Positions 1 to 8,532 of a DNA stretch of 64,000 bases are shown here, one piece after another. The position numbers were made by a program, and so were the translations under genes. The stretch lies in the IMG/VR virus record IMGVR_UViG_3300031712_000003, positions 24,452 to 88,451 of that record; one strand, written 5' to 3'. Source of the stretch: a virus. Position 1 is the stretch's first letter. The number at the start of each line of letters is the position of its first letter. The notes under the pieces were generated by a model that had not been told where the DNA came from, made no database searches, and was given only the letters and a program-made list of their open reading frames with translations.

Positions 1-903
1 ATCTCCACTTTGTGCAGAGGTCATAACGTTTGGATTGCCTCCGGTAACTCGAGAGATAAATGCCTTAGCCCCAGTACCTGAGTCAGGGTATGTTGTGAAG
101 TAGCGTTGACCAGCATAGGTGTTGGCTGAGAAAGACTGCCCAGAAGTATGAGGTGTCTTCGAACTACCTATCCCACCAAAGTTATTGTTTGGTACGTTAC
201 CCCCAGTTTCATGGAGAGCCTGAGCTGTATACATCTGGAGTTCAGTGTTAGTAGGGTCTCTCCCATACAAGTCACGGTAGGCATTACCCAAAGTCCCCCA
301 CAACTGAGGAATGCTGTATCGTGAGTAGTTTGCTGGTCCCTGATTTGGTCCAACAGTGGTACTAGGACCATTTGGAATATTGGTAGCAGTCCCAGATCCT
401 TGTTGTAGCCTATATCCTGTAGCTGTGACTATCCCACCAGGAGCATTCCCCGTCGGACCTAAGGCCCCCAGGGATTGTGAAGACGGGCCACTGAAGTCAA
501 TGGGTTGATTTGGATACCCCTCAGTCGCCCCTATCGAAGCTGATCTGTCCAGTACTCGTCCGGTGATGTTTGAAGTCGGGGGTATGAGTCCAACTACGAA
601 CAACTTAGGATTTGACTTGGTCTGCGAAATAGGGATGAAGTTGGTGTTGAGGTCATTGTCTAGCTCTAGGGAGGAGTGGAACCCCAAGAGCTGGTAGAAC
701 ATCGGCCCGTAGTAGTCAGCCGCTTGCTCTATCTGGTTGATGACCCGATTTGACCCTCCCTTTAGTTGAGGCGGAAGTGGATTGGCAATCGAGTTTCCAG
801 TACTAATTGGAGCAAAGGTCTTCCCTTGTGCACTTGTAGGATCATTTGGGGTTGACCCCCAAAAGTCCAAGTAGCCCTGTGGATTTGGTTCGTTGCCTGC
901 CAT
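1..903 (-). CDS. Tail-associated peptidoglycan hydrolase candidate (3' part outside window)
   Basis: The frame is open from an ATG at 903 to the left edge (301 codons, no stop), so the C-terminus is missing. The N-terminal ~200 residues are Pro/Gly/Ser/Asn-rich and low in complexity. From about residue 225 the protein reads ALHETGGNVPNNNFGGIG. This resembles the glucosaminidase/FlgJ-type lysozyme signature, in which Glu (here E232) is catalytic and an N-N-x-F-G-I stretch follows. The position after the tape measure and a baseplate gene fits a cell-wall-degrading tail-tip component that cleaves peptidoglycan during DNA injection. A separate lysis enzyme is less likely because no holin is seen nearby. 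The start lies 8 bases after the previous stop. The fold assignment is by motif only. Confidence 0.6.
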   Translation of the reverse strand, partial: MAGNEPNPQGYLDFWGSTPNDPTSAQGKTFAPISTGNSIANPLPPQLKGGSNRVINQIEQAADYYGPMFYQLLGFHSSLELDNDLNTNFIPISQTKSNPKLFVVGLIPPTSNITGRVLDRSASIGATEGYPNQPIDFSGPSSQSLGALGPTGNAPGGIVTATGYRLQQGSGTATNIPNGPSTTVGPNQGPANYSRYSIPQLWGTLGNAYRDLYGRDPTNTELQMYTAQALHETGGNVPNNNFGGIGSSKTPHTSGQSFSANTYAGQRYFTTYPDSGTGAKAFISRVTGGNPNVMTSAQSGD

Positions 904-911
904 GATCTCAC

Positions 912-1649
912 TCAACCTAAATCAATGACGTCCCCATGAGTTCCAGGGACTGCTGGAGTACCACCGGGTGAAGCTACTTTGATTCCACTCGAGGGGTTCA
1001 AAGCACCTGAAGTGGAACGATTCTGGGATTGAAAAGCCGCACTTCTGAATGGGATCATTCGAGAGTTCTGGGGTATCTGATGAATGATCCTCTCAACCTT
1101 GAAGGTCCACGAGAGCCTGAAAGCAAACGGGCTATCGTCAGTCTCTTCAACTGAAAAACTACGGAAACTTCCGATATATGTCCCCCGATCATACATCAGA
1201 AGTATCCAACCTTGGCGCACGATGGACCCGTCTGGGTGGTACATACTAGCGTTGTTTCGGTAGAGATCATACAAGTCCCGATAACGGTCCCAAGCAATTG
1301 TCCTCTGGCGCAACAAGGATGAAAGCCCAGTGTAGAGGTTGATGAAGGCACCGGTTGACTGCTCACAAGAGATCTCGCTCAAGTCATCACCCCAGTGCCA
1401 TTCTACATAGCCACCACGTGTAGGAGCTCTTTCGACCTTCTTGTTGAAGGTCTCGTCGAAGCTCGATGGGTTCACATGGGATACGAGGGCATGCGGGAGT
1501 AAAGCCTTGTTGACATCGTAGGGACTGGTTACTTGGAAAGCTAGTGGAATGAAATGCTTGCGTGTGTCAGCACCATGAACATAGACTGGCTTACCCAACG
1601 GTTCGATGGGCGTGAAGTTTGATTGGTTAGCTGAGGAGATGTAAGGCAT
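912..1649 (-). CDS. Baseplate or tail-tip structural protein (unrecognised family)
   Basis: This 245-residue protein has no signal peptide or membrane segment. It is rich in aromatic residues and predicted beta structure, with WHWGDD near residue 88 and a helical stretch around residues 115-135. The start overlaps the tape-measure stop as TAATG, so translation is probably coupled. In contractile-tailed phages the gene after the tape measure usually encodes a hub or baseplate protein, often with a LysM or tail-tube-like fold. I infer a tail-tip role from this order and from the lysin gene that follows. No catalytic motif is visible, so the exact part cannot be named. Confidence 0.6.
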   Translation of the reverse strand: MPYISSANQSNFTPIEPLGKPVYVHGADTRKHFIPLAFQVTSPYDVNKALLPHALVSHVNPSSFDETFNKKVERAPTRGGYVEWHWGDDLSEISCEQSTGAFINLYTGLSSLLRQRTIAWDRYRDLYDLYRNNASMYHPDGSIVRQGWILLMYDRGTYIGSFRSFSVEETDDSPFAFRLSWTFKVERIIHQIPQNSRMIPFRSAAFQSQNRSTSGALNPSSGIKVASPGGTPAVPGTHGDVIDLG

Positions 1650-4600
1650 TAGCTGAACTTCTCCCTACGCTTGTACTCGTGAACTCCCTGAGCAATCTTG
1701 CCTTTGAGATAGTTCGCAAGGTCCGCCCCACCAATACCGTCGACGTGAAGGTGAATGTCCCCAGAGCCTCCCCCACCACCAGCAGGTACGATCCTCTCTC
1801 CGCGCCCAATCGAGGTGAGTCCTTCGCCTGGAGCTGGATTGACGTTGGCTAGCCCACCGTTGATCCCTGTGACGATCCCCCCAGCAGCATTAGGTCCCAT
1901 GAGGGTGTCTTGACCCTGAATCTTGGCTATTGATTGTTGTTTCTGGAACGATTCAGTCATCTCACCAAGACCACCAAACCCCGAGTCTTTCATCTTCTTC
2001 AAGGTCTCAGCTGGGTTCTGTGCAGTGTAGAGTGCGTACTCAAACAGAGCTTGCTGAGCCCCCTTGTAGATCACATCCTGGTACTCACCCTTGAGCTGTA
2101 CCTTATCGAGCTTAATTCCCTTTACCCTCATCGCCTTCCACAAATCTTGAAGGCTATTGACTAGGGTATCGCCAGTAAAGTCGATACTATCAAGGACAGC
2201 CTCGTTCATCTTCTTCTCGTCAGGCTGGGGTGCTGTTGCCGGACTGAAGAAGCCTCCACCAGCCGGAGTCTGCGATGTAGAGGCCGCCGGAGTAGAGGTA
2301 GGAGCAACAGGAACCGCAGCCCCTCCTGTACCTGGATTCTCGCTCTTGGCTGCAGCATGCTGTTGAGCGCTGGGTGATCCACCACCACCAGCTTGATCCA
2401 TCAGCATAGTCCGACCTGTAGCTCCAGTGAACCACAGACCCAACTTGGTATAGAGGTCGGCCTCAGCTTTATCACTCAAACCACCAGCAGAAATCGAAGC
2501 CCCTACTGAAGACACACTTTTCTTAGCAGACATGATCCTAGCTGCATCACTCCCACCAATACCAGACGCTTTAAGAGCCTCTTCTAGATCTTTTTCAAGA
2601 TTACCTGAGACAGAGTCACCGGTGAAGGCCCCTGCAATGTTAGACTTCATCGCCTCTTGTCTGGCCCTGTCATCAGAGTTATTCGAGTGAAGTAGGGAGT
2701 CAATGTTCCTGGCGGCTCCAGTTCCAGACAGCTCACCCATGTACTTACCGACGTCACCCCCAGACCTGCCCCAAGCCCCAACTACCTCAGAGTTCTTTGA
2801 CCCTAGAGCGCTCTCTCTGATAGCGGACTTCTTACCGAACTTGGTATTGAAGATATTGGAGATATCCATCAATATGCCGTATATTCGGTTGTACAAGGCA
2901 TCGAAGATCAGGTCTAGCTTGTCAACCATAGCCTGAGTTCGCTGTCCTTGCTCCTCACCCATCTTACGCATGGCATCAGCGTCTTTTTCAGCCTGGGACT
3001 TATTAGCTTCAGCATTCTTAGCATCGAGGCTCTGCCAAAGTTGGTCCTCAGAGAGTGACTCAACTTGCTTGGCGACCATGTCCTTCTGTGAATCCAAGTC
3101 CTTAACGCCAAGTTTCTGATCAATCTTGCCGTACTTCTTCAGAGTTGACAGGAGGAACTCTTGCTCCTGTGTGGTGCCATCAATTGCACCAACCAAGTCG
3201 TTCTTCTGCTGTTTGATAGCACGCTCTATTGCTACCTCAGCCTTAGCTTGCTCCTCACCACCTGCCGCTTGTGAAGCCCATCGCTCCCCTCCAACGCCAC
3301 CTTTCATAGCTTCCTCGAAGCTACCAATCCCGGACATTGACTTGAGCTGGGCTTGACGATGCTTGTGAGCGGCGAAGCCACCAACATTTTCGAGAGCCAT
3401 CGCGGCCCCATAAGTGCCATGCTTTAGCTGCTCTGTGGCCTGATCAAGGTTCTGGAAGGCCTCCTGCATCGCCCCACCACCTTGGATCTTGCCGCCCTTT
3501 TCCAGGTTCTTTAGACTTACGCCCTTAACCTTCTTACCTCTGAGGATCTCTGCAGCGTCATCGGCACCCAAACCCGAAGCATTACTAATCTGCTTTACAA
3601 GATCGTCTTTCTGCTCCTTTACGCTCTTCTTGAGGACATCTATGCCCTTCGAGCCACCCATGAGTACAGCCTTCAAGCGATCTTGGACTGAGGTCCCTTT
3701 GAAGCCCTTGGCAAACTCGGTCAGGAACTTTTGAGCTGTCCGAGGGCTCATCACCTTCCCTAACTGACCAAGCATCTTAGTAGTCTCTCCGAGCCTAACC
3801 CCATAGAGGGCTAGATCTGAGGAGACCCCACGAAGCATTGCAAAAAACTTGTTCTGAGCAATGCCTGAATCCTCTGCGGATCGACCTATCAGATCGAACT
3901 CCTTAGCCAGGTCGCTGAGACCTGAGCCCATTTGCTGCATCATCTCAGCTTGCATCTGGGCAATCTCGTCAACTGTAACACCGAACAATCGTGAGTAAAC
4001 GATAGACTGCTTGGAGATATCCGTGTACTTATCGAAGCTGACGGTCAACTTCTCCAAAGTGATACCCTCTCGCTCGAGGGTGTTGATCACCTGCTGGTGG
4101 TCCTTGGCTGTAGTCCCCATGTCGAGGTTCATCTTCAAGTCAGTGGTCTCGTCCCGTAACCGACGTAGTGACTTGTCGAGGTGCCCCATTCCAGCCTCCA
4201 CGTTTCTCCCGCTGGCGGCATAAGTATCCCACGTGGATCCTCCCTCTAGTACCGTACGATTCATCTCCTTGACTGCAGCATCGGCATCGAGGAATAGCTT
4301 AACCAAAGCGAATAGTGAGCTACCTACTAAGCTAAGCATGGGTGCAAGTTTGCTTATAGTCCCAAGAAGAGGACCAACGCCCTTCATTGCCCCACCGAGG
4401 CCCTTGAGCGCAGCTCCCATCCCGCCACCCATGTCTTTGCCCTTGGCAGAGATACTAGCCCCGTGGGACATAGAGACCTTGGCTAACCCCTTGAGGAGTC
4501 CACCACCCATCTTCGTTCCAGCCTTGGCGAGTCCGAAGATGTCCTTGCTCGACATGGCGCCAACAGCTTCCTTGAACCCCTCAGCAAGCTCAGCGCCTGT

Positions 4601-5158
4601 CTTGTGAGACTTAATCCCACTAATGAACTCTTTGGCAGCATTGGCTTGCTCAGTCCGCTTTTCAATGTTGGCTCCGCCACCCGAGGATACCAACCTCTTG
4701 CCAAAAGAACTTCTCTTGTCAGCGTAGATCTTTCGTTGAGCCTTGACTGCCTTGATACTAGCCTTCTTCTCAATCTTGATCTGGTTTTCAAGAGCTTTTT
4801 TCAAGAACTCGTCATCGGTCTTCTGCATCCTCTTCTCGAGTGCAGAGATCTTACTTCTCTCTTTGGTTACCGTGAGGGTGAGTACCTTGTAGGCTTTTCC
4901 CATCTCAGCAAAGTCCTTCTTGAACTTGGCTCGCTTGCTGGGGGACATCGAGAAGGCTACCTCACGAAGCACACGCTTCGAGTGTGCTAGCTCCTTCGTG
5001 AAAACCTTGACGGCCTTTGAATCGAAGGCCTTGATTTGTAGCTTACTGCTAACAGTCTTCCGCAACTGCTTGTCAATGTTGGAGATAGACCGCATGGCTT
5101 TGCGAGTCTCAAGCTCGACATTGAACGCTAGTTCGATATCTTCTCGATCTTTAGCCAC
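1649..5158 (-). CDS. Tail tape measure protein
   Basis: At 1169 residues this is one of the longest tail-module proteins. It is largely helical, with Lys/Glu-rich coiled-coil segments in residues 1-150, a Gly/hydrophobic stretch around residues 250-290 and Ala/Gln-rich helices to about residue 850. The C-terminus is flexible and Pro/Gly-rich and ends in a small beta segment (IHLHVDGIGG). This arrangement and the place after the chaperone candidates are typical of tape measure proteins, which set tail length and are ejected with DNA. At the usual ~0.15 nm per residue it predicts a tail of roughly 175 nm. Translation starts at GTG, 8 bases after a GGAG box that overlaps the upstream stop. No lysozyme or peptidase motif was seen. 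Confidence 0.9.
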   Translation of the reverse strand: MAKDREDIELAFNVELETRKAMRSISNIDKQLRKTVSSKLQIKAFDSKAVKVFTKELAHSKRVLREVAFSMSPSKRAKFKKDFAEMGKAYKVLTLTVTKERSKISALEKRMQKTDDEFLKKALENQIKIEKKASIKAVKAQRKIYADKRSSFGKRLVSSGGGANIEKRTEQANAAKEFISGIKSHKTGAELAEGFKEAVGAMSSKDIFGLAKAGTKMGGGLLKGLAKVSMSHGASISAKGKDMGGGMGAALKGLGGAMKGVGPLLGTISKLAPMLSLVGSSLFALVKLFLDADAAVKEMNRTVLEGGSTWDTYAASGRNVEAGMGHLDKSLRRLRDETTDLKMNLDMGTTAKDHQQVINTLEREGITLEKLTVSFDKYTDISKQSIVYSRLFGVTVDEIAQMQAEMMQQMGSGLSDLAKEFDLIGRSAEDSGIAQNKFFAMLRGVSSDLALYGVRLGETTKMLGQLGKVMSPRTAQKFLTEFAKGFKGTSVQDRLKAVLMGGSKGIDVLKKSVKEQKDDLVKQISNASGLGADDAAEILRGKKVKGVSLKNLEKGGKIQGGGAMQEAFQNLDQATEQLKHGTYGAAMALENVGGFAAHKHRQAQLKSMSGIGSFEEAMKGGVGGERWASQAAGGEEQAKAEVAIERAIKQQKNDLVGAIDGTTQEQEFLLSTLKKYGKIDQKLGVKDLDSQKDMVAKQVESLSEDQLWQSLDAKNAEANKSQAEKDADAMRKMGEEQGQRTQAMVDKLDLIFDALYNRIYGILMDISNIFNTKFGKKSAIRESALGSKNSEVVGAWGRSGGDVGKYMGELSGTGAARNIDSLLHSNNSDDRARQEAMKSNIAGAFTGDSVSGNLEKDLEEALKASGIGGSDAARIMSAKKSVSSVGASISAGGLSDKAEADLYTKLGLWFTGATGRTMLMDQAGGGGSPSAQQHAAAKSENPGTGGAAVPVAPTSTPAASTSQTPAGGGFFSPATAPQPDEKKMNEAVLDSIDFTGDTLVNSLQDLWKAMRVKGIKLDKVQLKGEYQDVIYKGAQQALFEYALYTAQNPAETLKKMKDSGFGGLGEMTESFQKQQSIAKIQGQDTLMGPNAAGGIVTGINGGLANVNPAPGEGLTSIGRGERIVPAGGGGGSGDIHLHVDGIGGADLANYLKGKIAQGVHEYKRREKFS

Positions 5159-5161
5159 AAA

Positions 5162-6460
5162 TCATCTCCTAAACGGTTTCGCAGTAGGTCGAGGCTGGGG
5201 TAGGGCCCTGATCTCGGATGGGTCACGGTCAGTAGTACCCACCCCAGACGTTTGATAAGTGCTGTCCTCTTGGTTCATGTACTTGTTGAGAAACATCTCC
5301 ATTCTATCGTCCATCATCTCAGGATAGACGATCGTCGCAGCAGCCCGTTGGGCATCTAGCTGTTTCTTGTGTTTGATCCTGTCCTCAACCTCAGCTTTAC
5401 TCAAACCCTCCATACTAGTTGATGCCACGTACGGAAGCGGAGAGTCTTTTAGCTTATCCTCATACAAGTTCTTGAGCTTTTGCTGACGTTCAAGTACCTG
5501 CTCTCTTCTACGAGCCTCTTCACGAGCAACAACCTCATCATGCCAATCTTGCTCACCACGAAGGCTGCTTTGAAGCTGGGCCGCAAGCTCGTCAGCGGTT
5601 CGAGCAACCTTCATCACATATCGACCTCTGGTCTCAGCTTCGTCAGGACTCTCACGGAGTACAACCTGACGAATCACCTTGTCCCGTCGCTGGATCTTAT
5701 CCTGACGCTCTTTGATCCTACGATCCTTGTCCTGACTGTAGATCTTTCGGATCTCCCTACCAGCAAAACACGAGCCGATGAACTTGGCATTATCCCACTC
5801 ACGCTCAGCTGAATCCTTCATGTCCTCATACTGATTGATGGCTCTCCAGGCGAGTTGAGCGTAATTGAGACCTAAGGACTGAGTCCCAGCGATCCCAGTG
5901 CACGAGGTGGACATTAGGTCCAAACCCTTGAATTGGTTCCAACGATATCGAGAGTAGTTCTCAACCTGATAAGCTTCAGTAAGGATCACAGCATCCGAGG
6001 CCTTTTGATTCACTTCGGACAAGTACTGAATGATTTTCGACTTGGCTCCTGCTGGTAAAGCCGAGAACATATCCTCAAGTTGAGGAACCCACACCTCTCT
6101 ATCAGAGAGGATATTTTGGCCATCGATCATGAATACGCCGTAGGCCATGAAGGAGCGGTAGTACCGGTCGACAGACTTACCCGAAACGTCTCCTACGGGG
6201 CCAGCTATCCACTGGAGATACTCAAACTCCTTGTGATTGATCGACTTGAAGACAAACTGAACTCCATTGATAGTAGCTGGAAGCGCAAGAAAGCCTCTGA
6301 AGAGTAGACTCTCTACATTATGGTAGATCCTAGGATCTACCTCAGGCTCTTTTGGAGCGGTGATCTGAATGTTTTCAGGGTCAACCTCTTCTGAAGCAAT
6401 GGCTTCCTCAGCCCCCTCCACAATCTGATTGATCCTGTCGGTGACGGAGAGATGGCGCAC
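5162..6460 (-). CDS. Second tail assembly chaperone candidate / tail protein
   Basis: This 432-residue, mostly helical protein sits between a chaperone-like protein and the tape measure, where tail assembly chaperones are encoded. Residues 1-230 look globular with several Trp and Tyr. Residues ~235-345 are strongly charged Arg/Glu/Lys coiled coil, and the C-terminus is Pro/Arg-rich. Translation begins at GTG three bases after the upstream TGA, with a GAGGG box inside the upstream gene. Many phages join the two chaperones by a programmed frameshift. Here the first frame stops before the second begins, so I see two separate proteins. The function is inferred from position only. Confidence 0.5.
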   Translation of the reverse strand: MRHLSVTDRINQIVEGAEEAIASEEVDPENIQITAPKEPEVDPRIYHNVESLLFRGFLALPATINGVQFVFKSINHKEFEYLQWIAGPVGDVSGKSVDRYYRSFMAYGVFMIDGQNILSDREVWVPQLEDMFSALPAGAKSKIIQYLSEVNQKASDAVILTEAYQVENYSRYRWNQFKGLDLMSTSCTGIAGTQSLGLNYAQLAWRAINQYEDMKDSAEREWDNAKFIGSCFAGREIRKIYSQDKDRRIKERQDKIQRRDKVIRQVVLRESPDEAETRGRYVMKVARTADELAAQLQSSLRGEQDWHDEVVAREEARRREQVLERQQKLKNLYEDKLKDSPLPYVASTSMEGLSKAEVEDRIKHKKQLDAQRAAATIVYPEMMDDRMEMFLNKYMNQEDSTYQTSGVGTTDRDPSEIRALPQPRPTAKPFRR

Positions 6461-6463
6461 AGA

Positions 6464-7573
6464 TCAAACCCTCGGCGGGGGTCGATATCTAGGATTAACC
6501 CCTCCTGATGGGTTACGGTCGAGGATTGATCCCAAGCTAGTTGGTTCAACCTTCGGAGACCCAACACTGGAGACAACAGCAGTGCCAGGAACGGATTCAG
6601 CGACCCTTGTCGAGCTTTGGATGGCTGGTCCGGTGGAGGACCCACTCATGCGTTCTACTTCGCCTTGATAGGACTGAACAGCCGAGGGTGCACCTGGTAG
6701 GTTACCTTCTAGAGCCTCCAGGTCGCGCGCTCGACGCAATACCTCTGGGGACAGCGGGATAGCGGGTACTCGAGATTGTTCTGGTTCGACCCTAGCCACC
6801 TGAGTTGGAACACTCACTGGCATCTGGTTTAGTGGGACCCTAGTCACTTGTGGAGCGCTTCGAACCTGGGACGAAGTAGGGGCCGCAGCGGGACCGGAAG
6901 GCTCGTGGGAAGCCACCCTAGAGCGGTCAGAGTCGGTCTCAGACGCTACACTCGCTAGGCGAGCATCCACTGACTCGAGCTCCTCCTTAGAGGACTTGGA
7001 CATGTAGCCAACCTCGCTGAGGATACGAGACACTAACTCGAATGGTATTTGCCCTTCGAGATCTTTGGCCTCAGTCAGTAGCCGCCGGAACTTGTCCTCA
7101 GGGGTCTCCTCTGGGAGACGGAACTCAATCCCTTGAATTGCCTTTGCATCAGCCAGGTCGACCACATCCCCAAATTTACGGAATGCAGCTTCAACCGCTG
7201 GGATGGACCAACTAGCTAGGATGTAGTCGGCTACAAACTTGTGGCGCTCAAGAGCAATAGTATTGAGCTGTTTTACCCCCTCAACCTCAACCTCTTCTTC
7301 GACCTCAATGAAGTCGAACTCTCGAAGACTCTCACCGTTGATCTCGATTAGGGACCGGCTCAAGTGGCCGAACCTATAACCGTTCATGTAGGCGGCATCT
7401 TCGAGATCTTCGATATCGTCCAGAACCGATTGATACTCACCAGGTTGCAAGCTCCGCAGTACGACTTCGCAACCATCTATTGTGAACTTCTCTTCTGCCT
7501 CACCTACTCGTTGAGCCTTCTGGATAGCGTCTTTGATCTTGTTTGCTTTTAGTCTTCTTGTTGCCATTCTCAC
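6464..7573 (-). CDS. Tail assembly chaperone candidate
   Basis: The protein has 369 residues. Residues ~25-190 form a compact helical domain with the pattern seen in phage tail assembly chaperones: a short beta start (KFTIDGCEVVLRSLQPGEY) followed by helices and an acidic patch (EVEEEVEVEG near residue 92). From about residue 205 the sequence is Ser/Pro/Val-rich and disordered. It is the first gene after the tail tube transcript and lies just upstream of the charged 432-residue protein and the tape measure, the usual place for proteins that coat the tape measure during tube assembly. The 203-base leader holds a hairpin and two copies of the recurrent ATGTA element. Confidence 0.55.
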   Translation of the reverse strand: MRMATRRLKANKIKDAIQKAQRVGEAEEKFTIDGCEVVLRSLQPGEYQSVLDDIEDLEDAAYMNGYRFGHLSRSLIEINGESLREFDFIEVEEEVEVEGVKQLNTIALERHKFVADYILASWSIPAVEAAFRKFGDVVDLADAKAIQGIEFRLPEETPEDKFRRLLTEAKDLEGQIPFELVSRILSEVGYMSKSSKEELESVDARLASVASETDSDRSRVASHEPSGPAAAPTSSQVRSAPQVTRVPLNQMPVSVPTQVARVEPEQSRVPAIPLSPEVLRRARDLEALEGNLPGAPSAVQSYQGEVERMSGSSTGPAIQSSTRVAESVPGTAVVSSVGSPKVEPTSLGSILDRNPSGGVNPRYRPPPRV

Positions 7574-7621
7574 ACCTCTAAATAGAGACGGAGAAGGACT
7601 TCGCGGGAGAACGGTAGAGAG

Positions 7622-7637
7622 AATTTACATCTACATC
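7622..7637 (-). promoter_or_regulatory. ATGTA(A/G)AT element, copy b
   Basis: On the minus strand the site reads GGATGTAGATGTAAATTC, about 50 bases before the chaperone gene start at 7573. It shares the core ATGTA(A/G)AT with sites at 7711, 19860, 30503 and 42392. All five lie in intergenic DNA on the same strand, most next to a hairpin. A promoter or operator role is inferred. Confidence 0.35.
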
Positions 7638-7660
7638 CCAGCTAGAACTTATGATCTAGG

Positions 7661-7677
7661 CTCCACAAGGTGTGGAG
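7661..7677 (-). terminator. Hairpin between tail tube and chaperone genes
   Basis: A perfect 7-bp stem (CTCCACA / TGTGGAG) closes a 3-base loop. It lies 100 bases after the tail tube stop and 84 bases before the next gene. No T-run follows on the minus strand, so it could be a terminator that works without one, a processing site or an mRNA-stabilising hairpin. Confidence 0.45.
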
Positions 7678-7690
7678 AATGGGTCGAAGT

Positions 7691-7728
7691 GATCTGGATC
7701 TGATTTGATATCGTCTACATTTACATCC
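7691..7728 (-). promoter_or_regulatory. Composite intergenic element, copy a
   Basis: On the minus strand GGATGTAAATGTAGAC is followed by CAAATC and two CAGATC repeats. The same order (ATGTAAAT, then AAATC/CAGATC words) occurs at 19842-19872 and 30476-30512. This copy lies 50 bases downstream of the tail tube stop. It is a candidate promoter or regulator-binding site. Confidence 0.4.
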
Positions 7729-7776
7729 GTGTCCGCTGGTCCATCTCATCTAATTGCCTCGGAGATAACCACGAAA

Positions 7777-8499
7777 TTACGTCACTAGCCCAGTTCTGGG
7801 CTGTGCCCCACCTGCAAACCTAAGCGAGAACCCAGCGCCTGCAGTTCCACCACCAGCAGGTGATAGACCTGTGTCGATGAACTCTCCGTAGTTGGAAACC
7901 CCGTCGATGATGTCAGTCACCGTAACCGAGCTATTCTCTGCTACAATTGAGGCATCCGACGTGAACGAAGCGGAGAAGCTGTTGAGCCAGCAACCCTCGA
8001 AGAAAGTGAAGAGAGCCTTGATGTCGTTGGCGTACATGTTGTTCACACCATTGGGCTGAGACTGAGCGCTCTTTACCGCAACGGGTACTCCAACGATATC
8101 CTCCTTCGAGCTGATCTCACTGAAGACCAACTCCTGTTTGATGTCAAAGGGCCATCGGTGGTGGCGCAGGGACCTTGCAAGGCCTTCAATACCACCCTTG
8201 TAGCCCAACACCTGGAAGATGTTGACCGTGTACATGAGGGTACGGTTCAAGGTCAAGGTCATCGGCTCAGTGACGCCAGGGACGAGTTCGGAGACCATGT
8301 CACCGAAACCAACCCCACGCACCGGGTCAATGGTACGAGTCTCGTCAAATCCAAATTCCGAAACAGCACCGATCTGCTGGAACTTGTTCTTGCCGACCAT
8401 GTACGCATACACCTTGTTCTTCTGCGAAACCGCATACCGAGTGTTCGGGGCGGTACCCATTCTGTAGATGTAGGTGTCTAGATCACGAGGCGATCCCAT
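7777..8499 (-). CDS. Tail tube protein
   Basis: This 240-residue, beta-rich protein has the hallmarks of a myovirus tail tube subunit: a short N-terminal arm, a central set of beta strands and a late segment reading CWLNSFSASFTSDASIVAENSS-like (about residues 165-190). Tube proteins characteristically carry a tryptophan plus alternating Ser/Ala there. It builds the rigid inner tube through which DNA passes. The gene precedes the chaperone and tape measure genes, the standard order, but it is separated from the sheath gene by a helicase-containing island. A GGAG box lies 7 bases before the ATG. Confidence 0.85.
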   Translation of the reverse strand: MGSPRDLDTYIYRMGTAPNTRYAVSQKNKVYAYMVGKNKFQQIGAVSEFGFDETRTIDPVRGVGFGDMVSELVPGVTEPMTLTLNRTLMYTVNIFQVLGYKGGIEGLARSLRHHRWPFDIKQELVFSEISSKEDIVGVPVAVKSAQSQPNGVNNMYANDIKALFTFFEGCWLNSFSASFTSDASIVAENSSVTVTDIIDGVSNYGEFIDTGLSPAGGGTAGAGFSLRFAGGAQPRTGLVT

Positions 8500-8532
8500 G
8501 TTGTTTCTCCATTAAAAGTCTAGATGGTCAGC

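Noticed and set aside
6455-6470. Programmed frameshift joining the two tail chaperone candidates
   Set aside because: The first frame stops three bases before the second begins and no slippery heptamer was seen at the junction.
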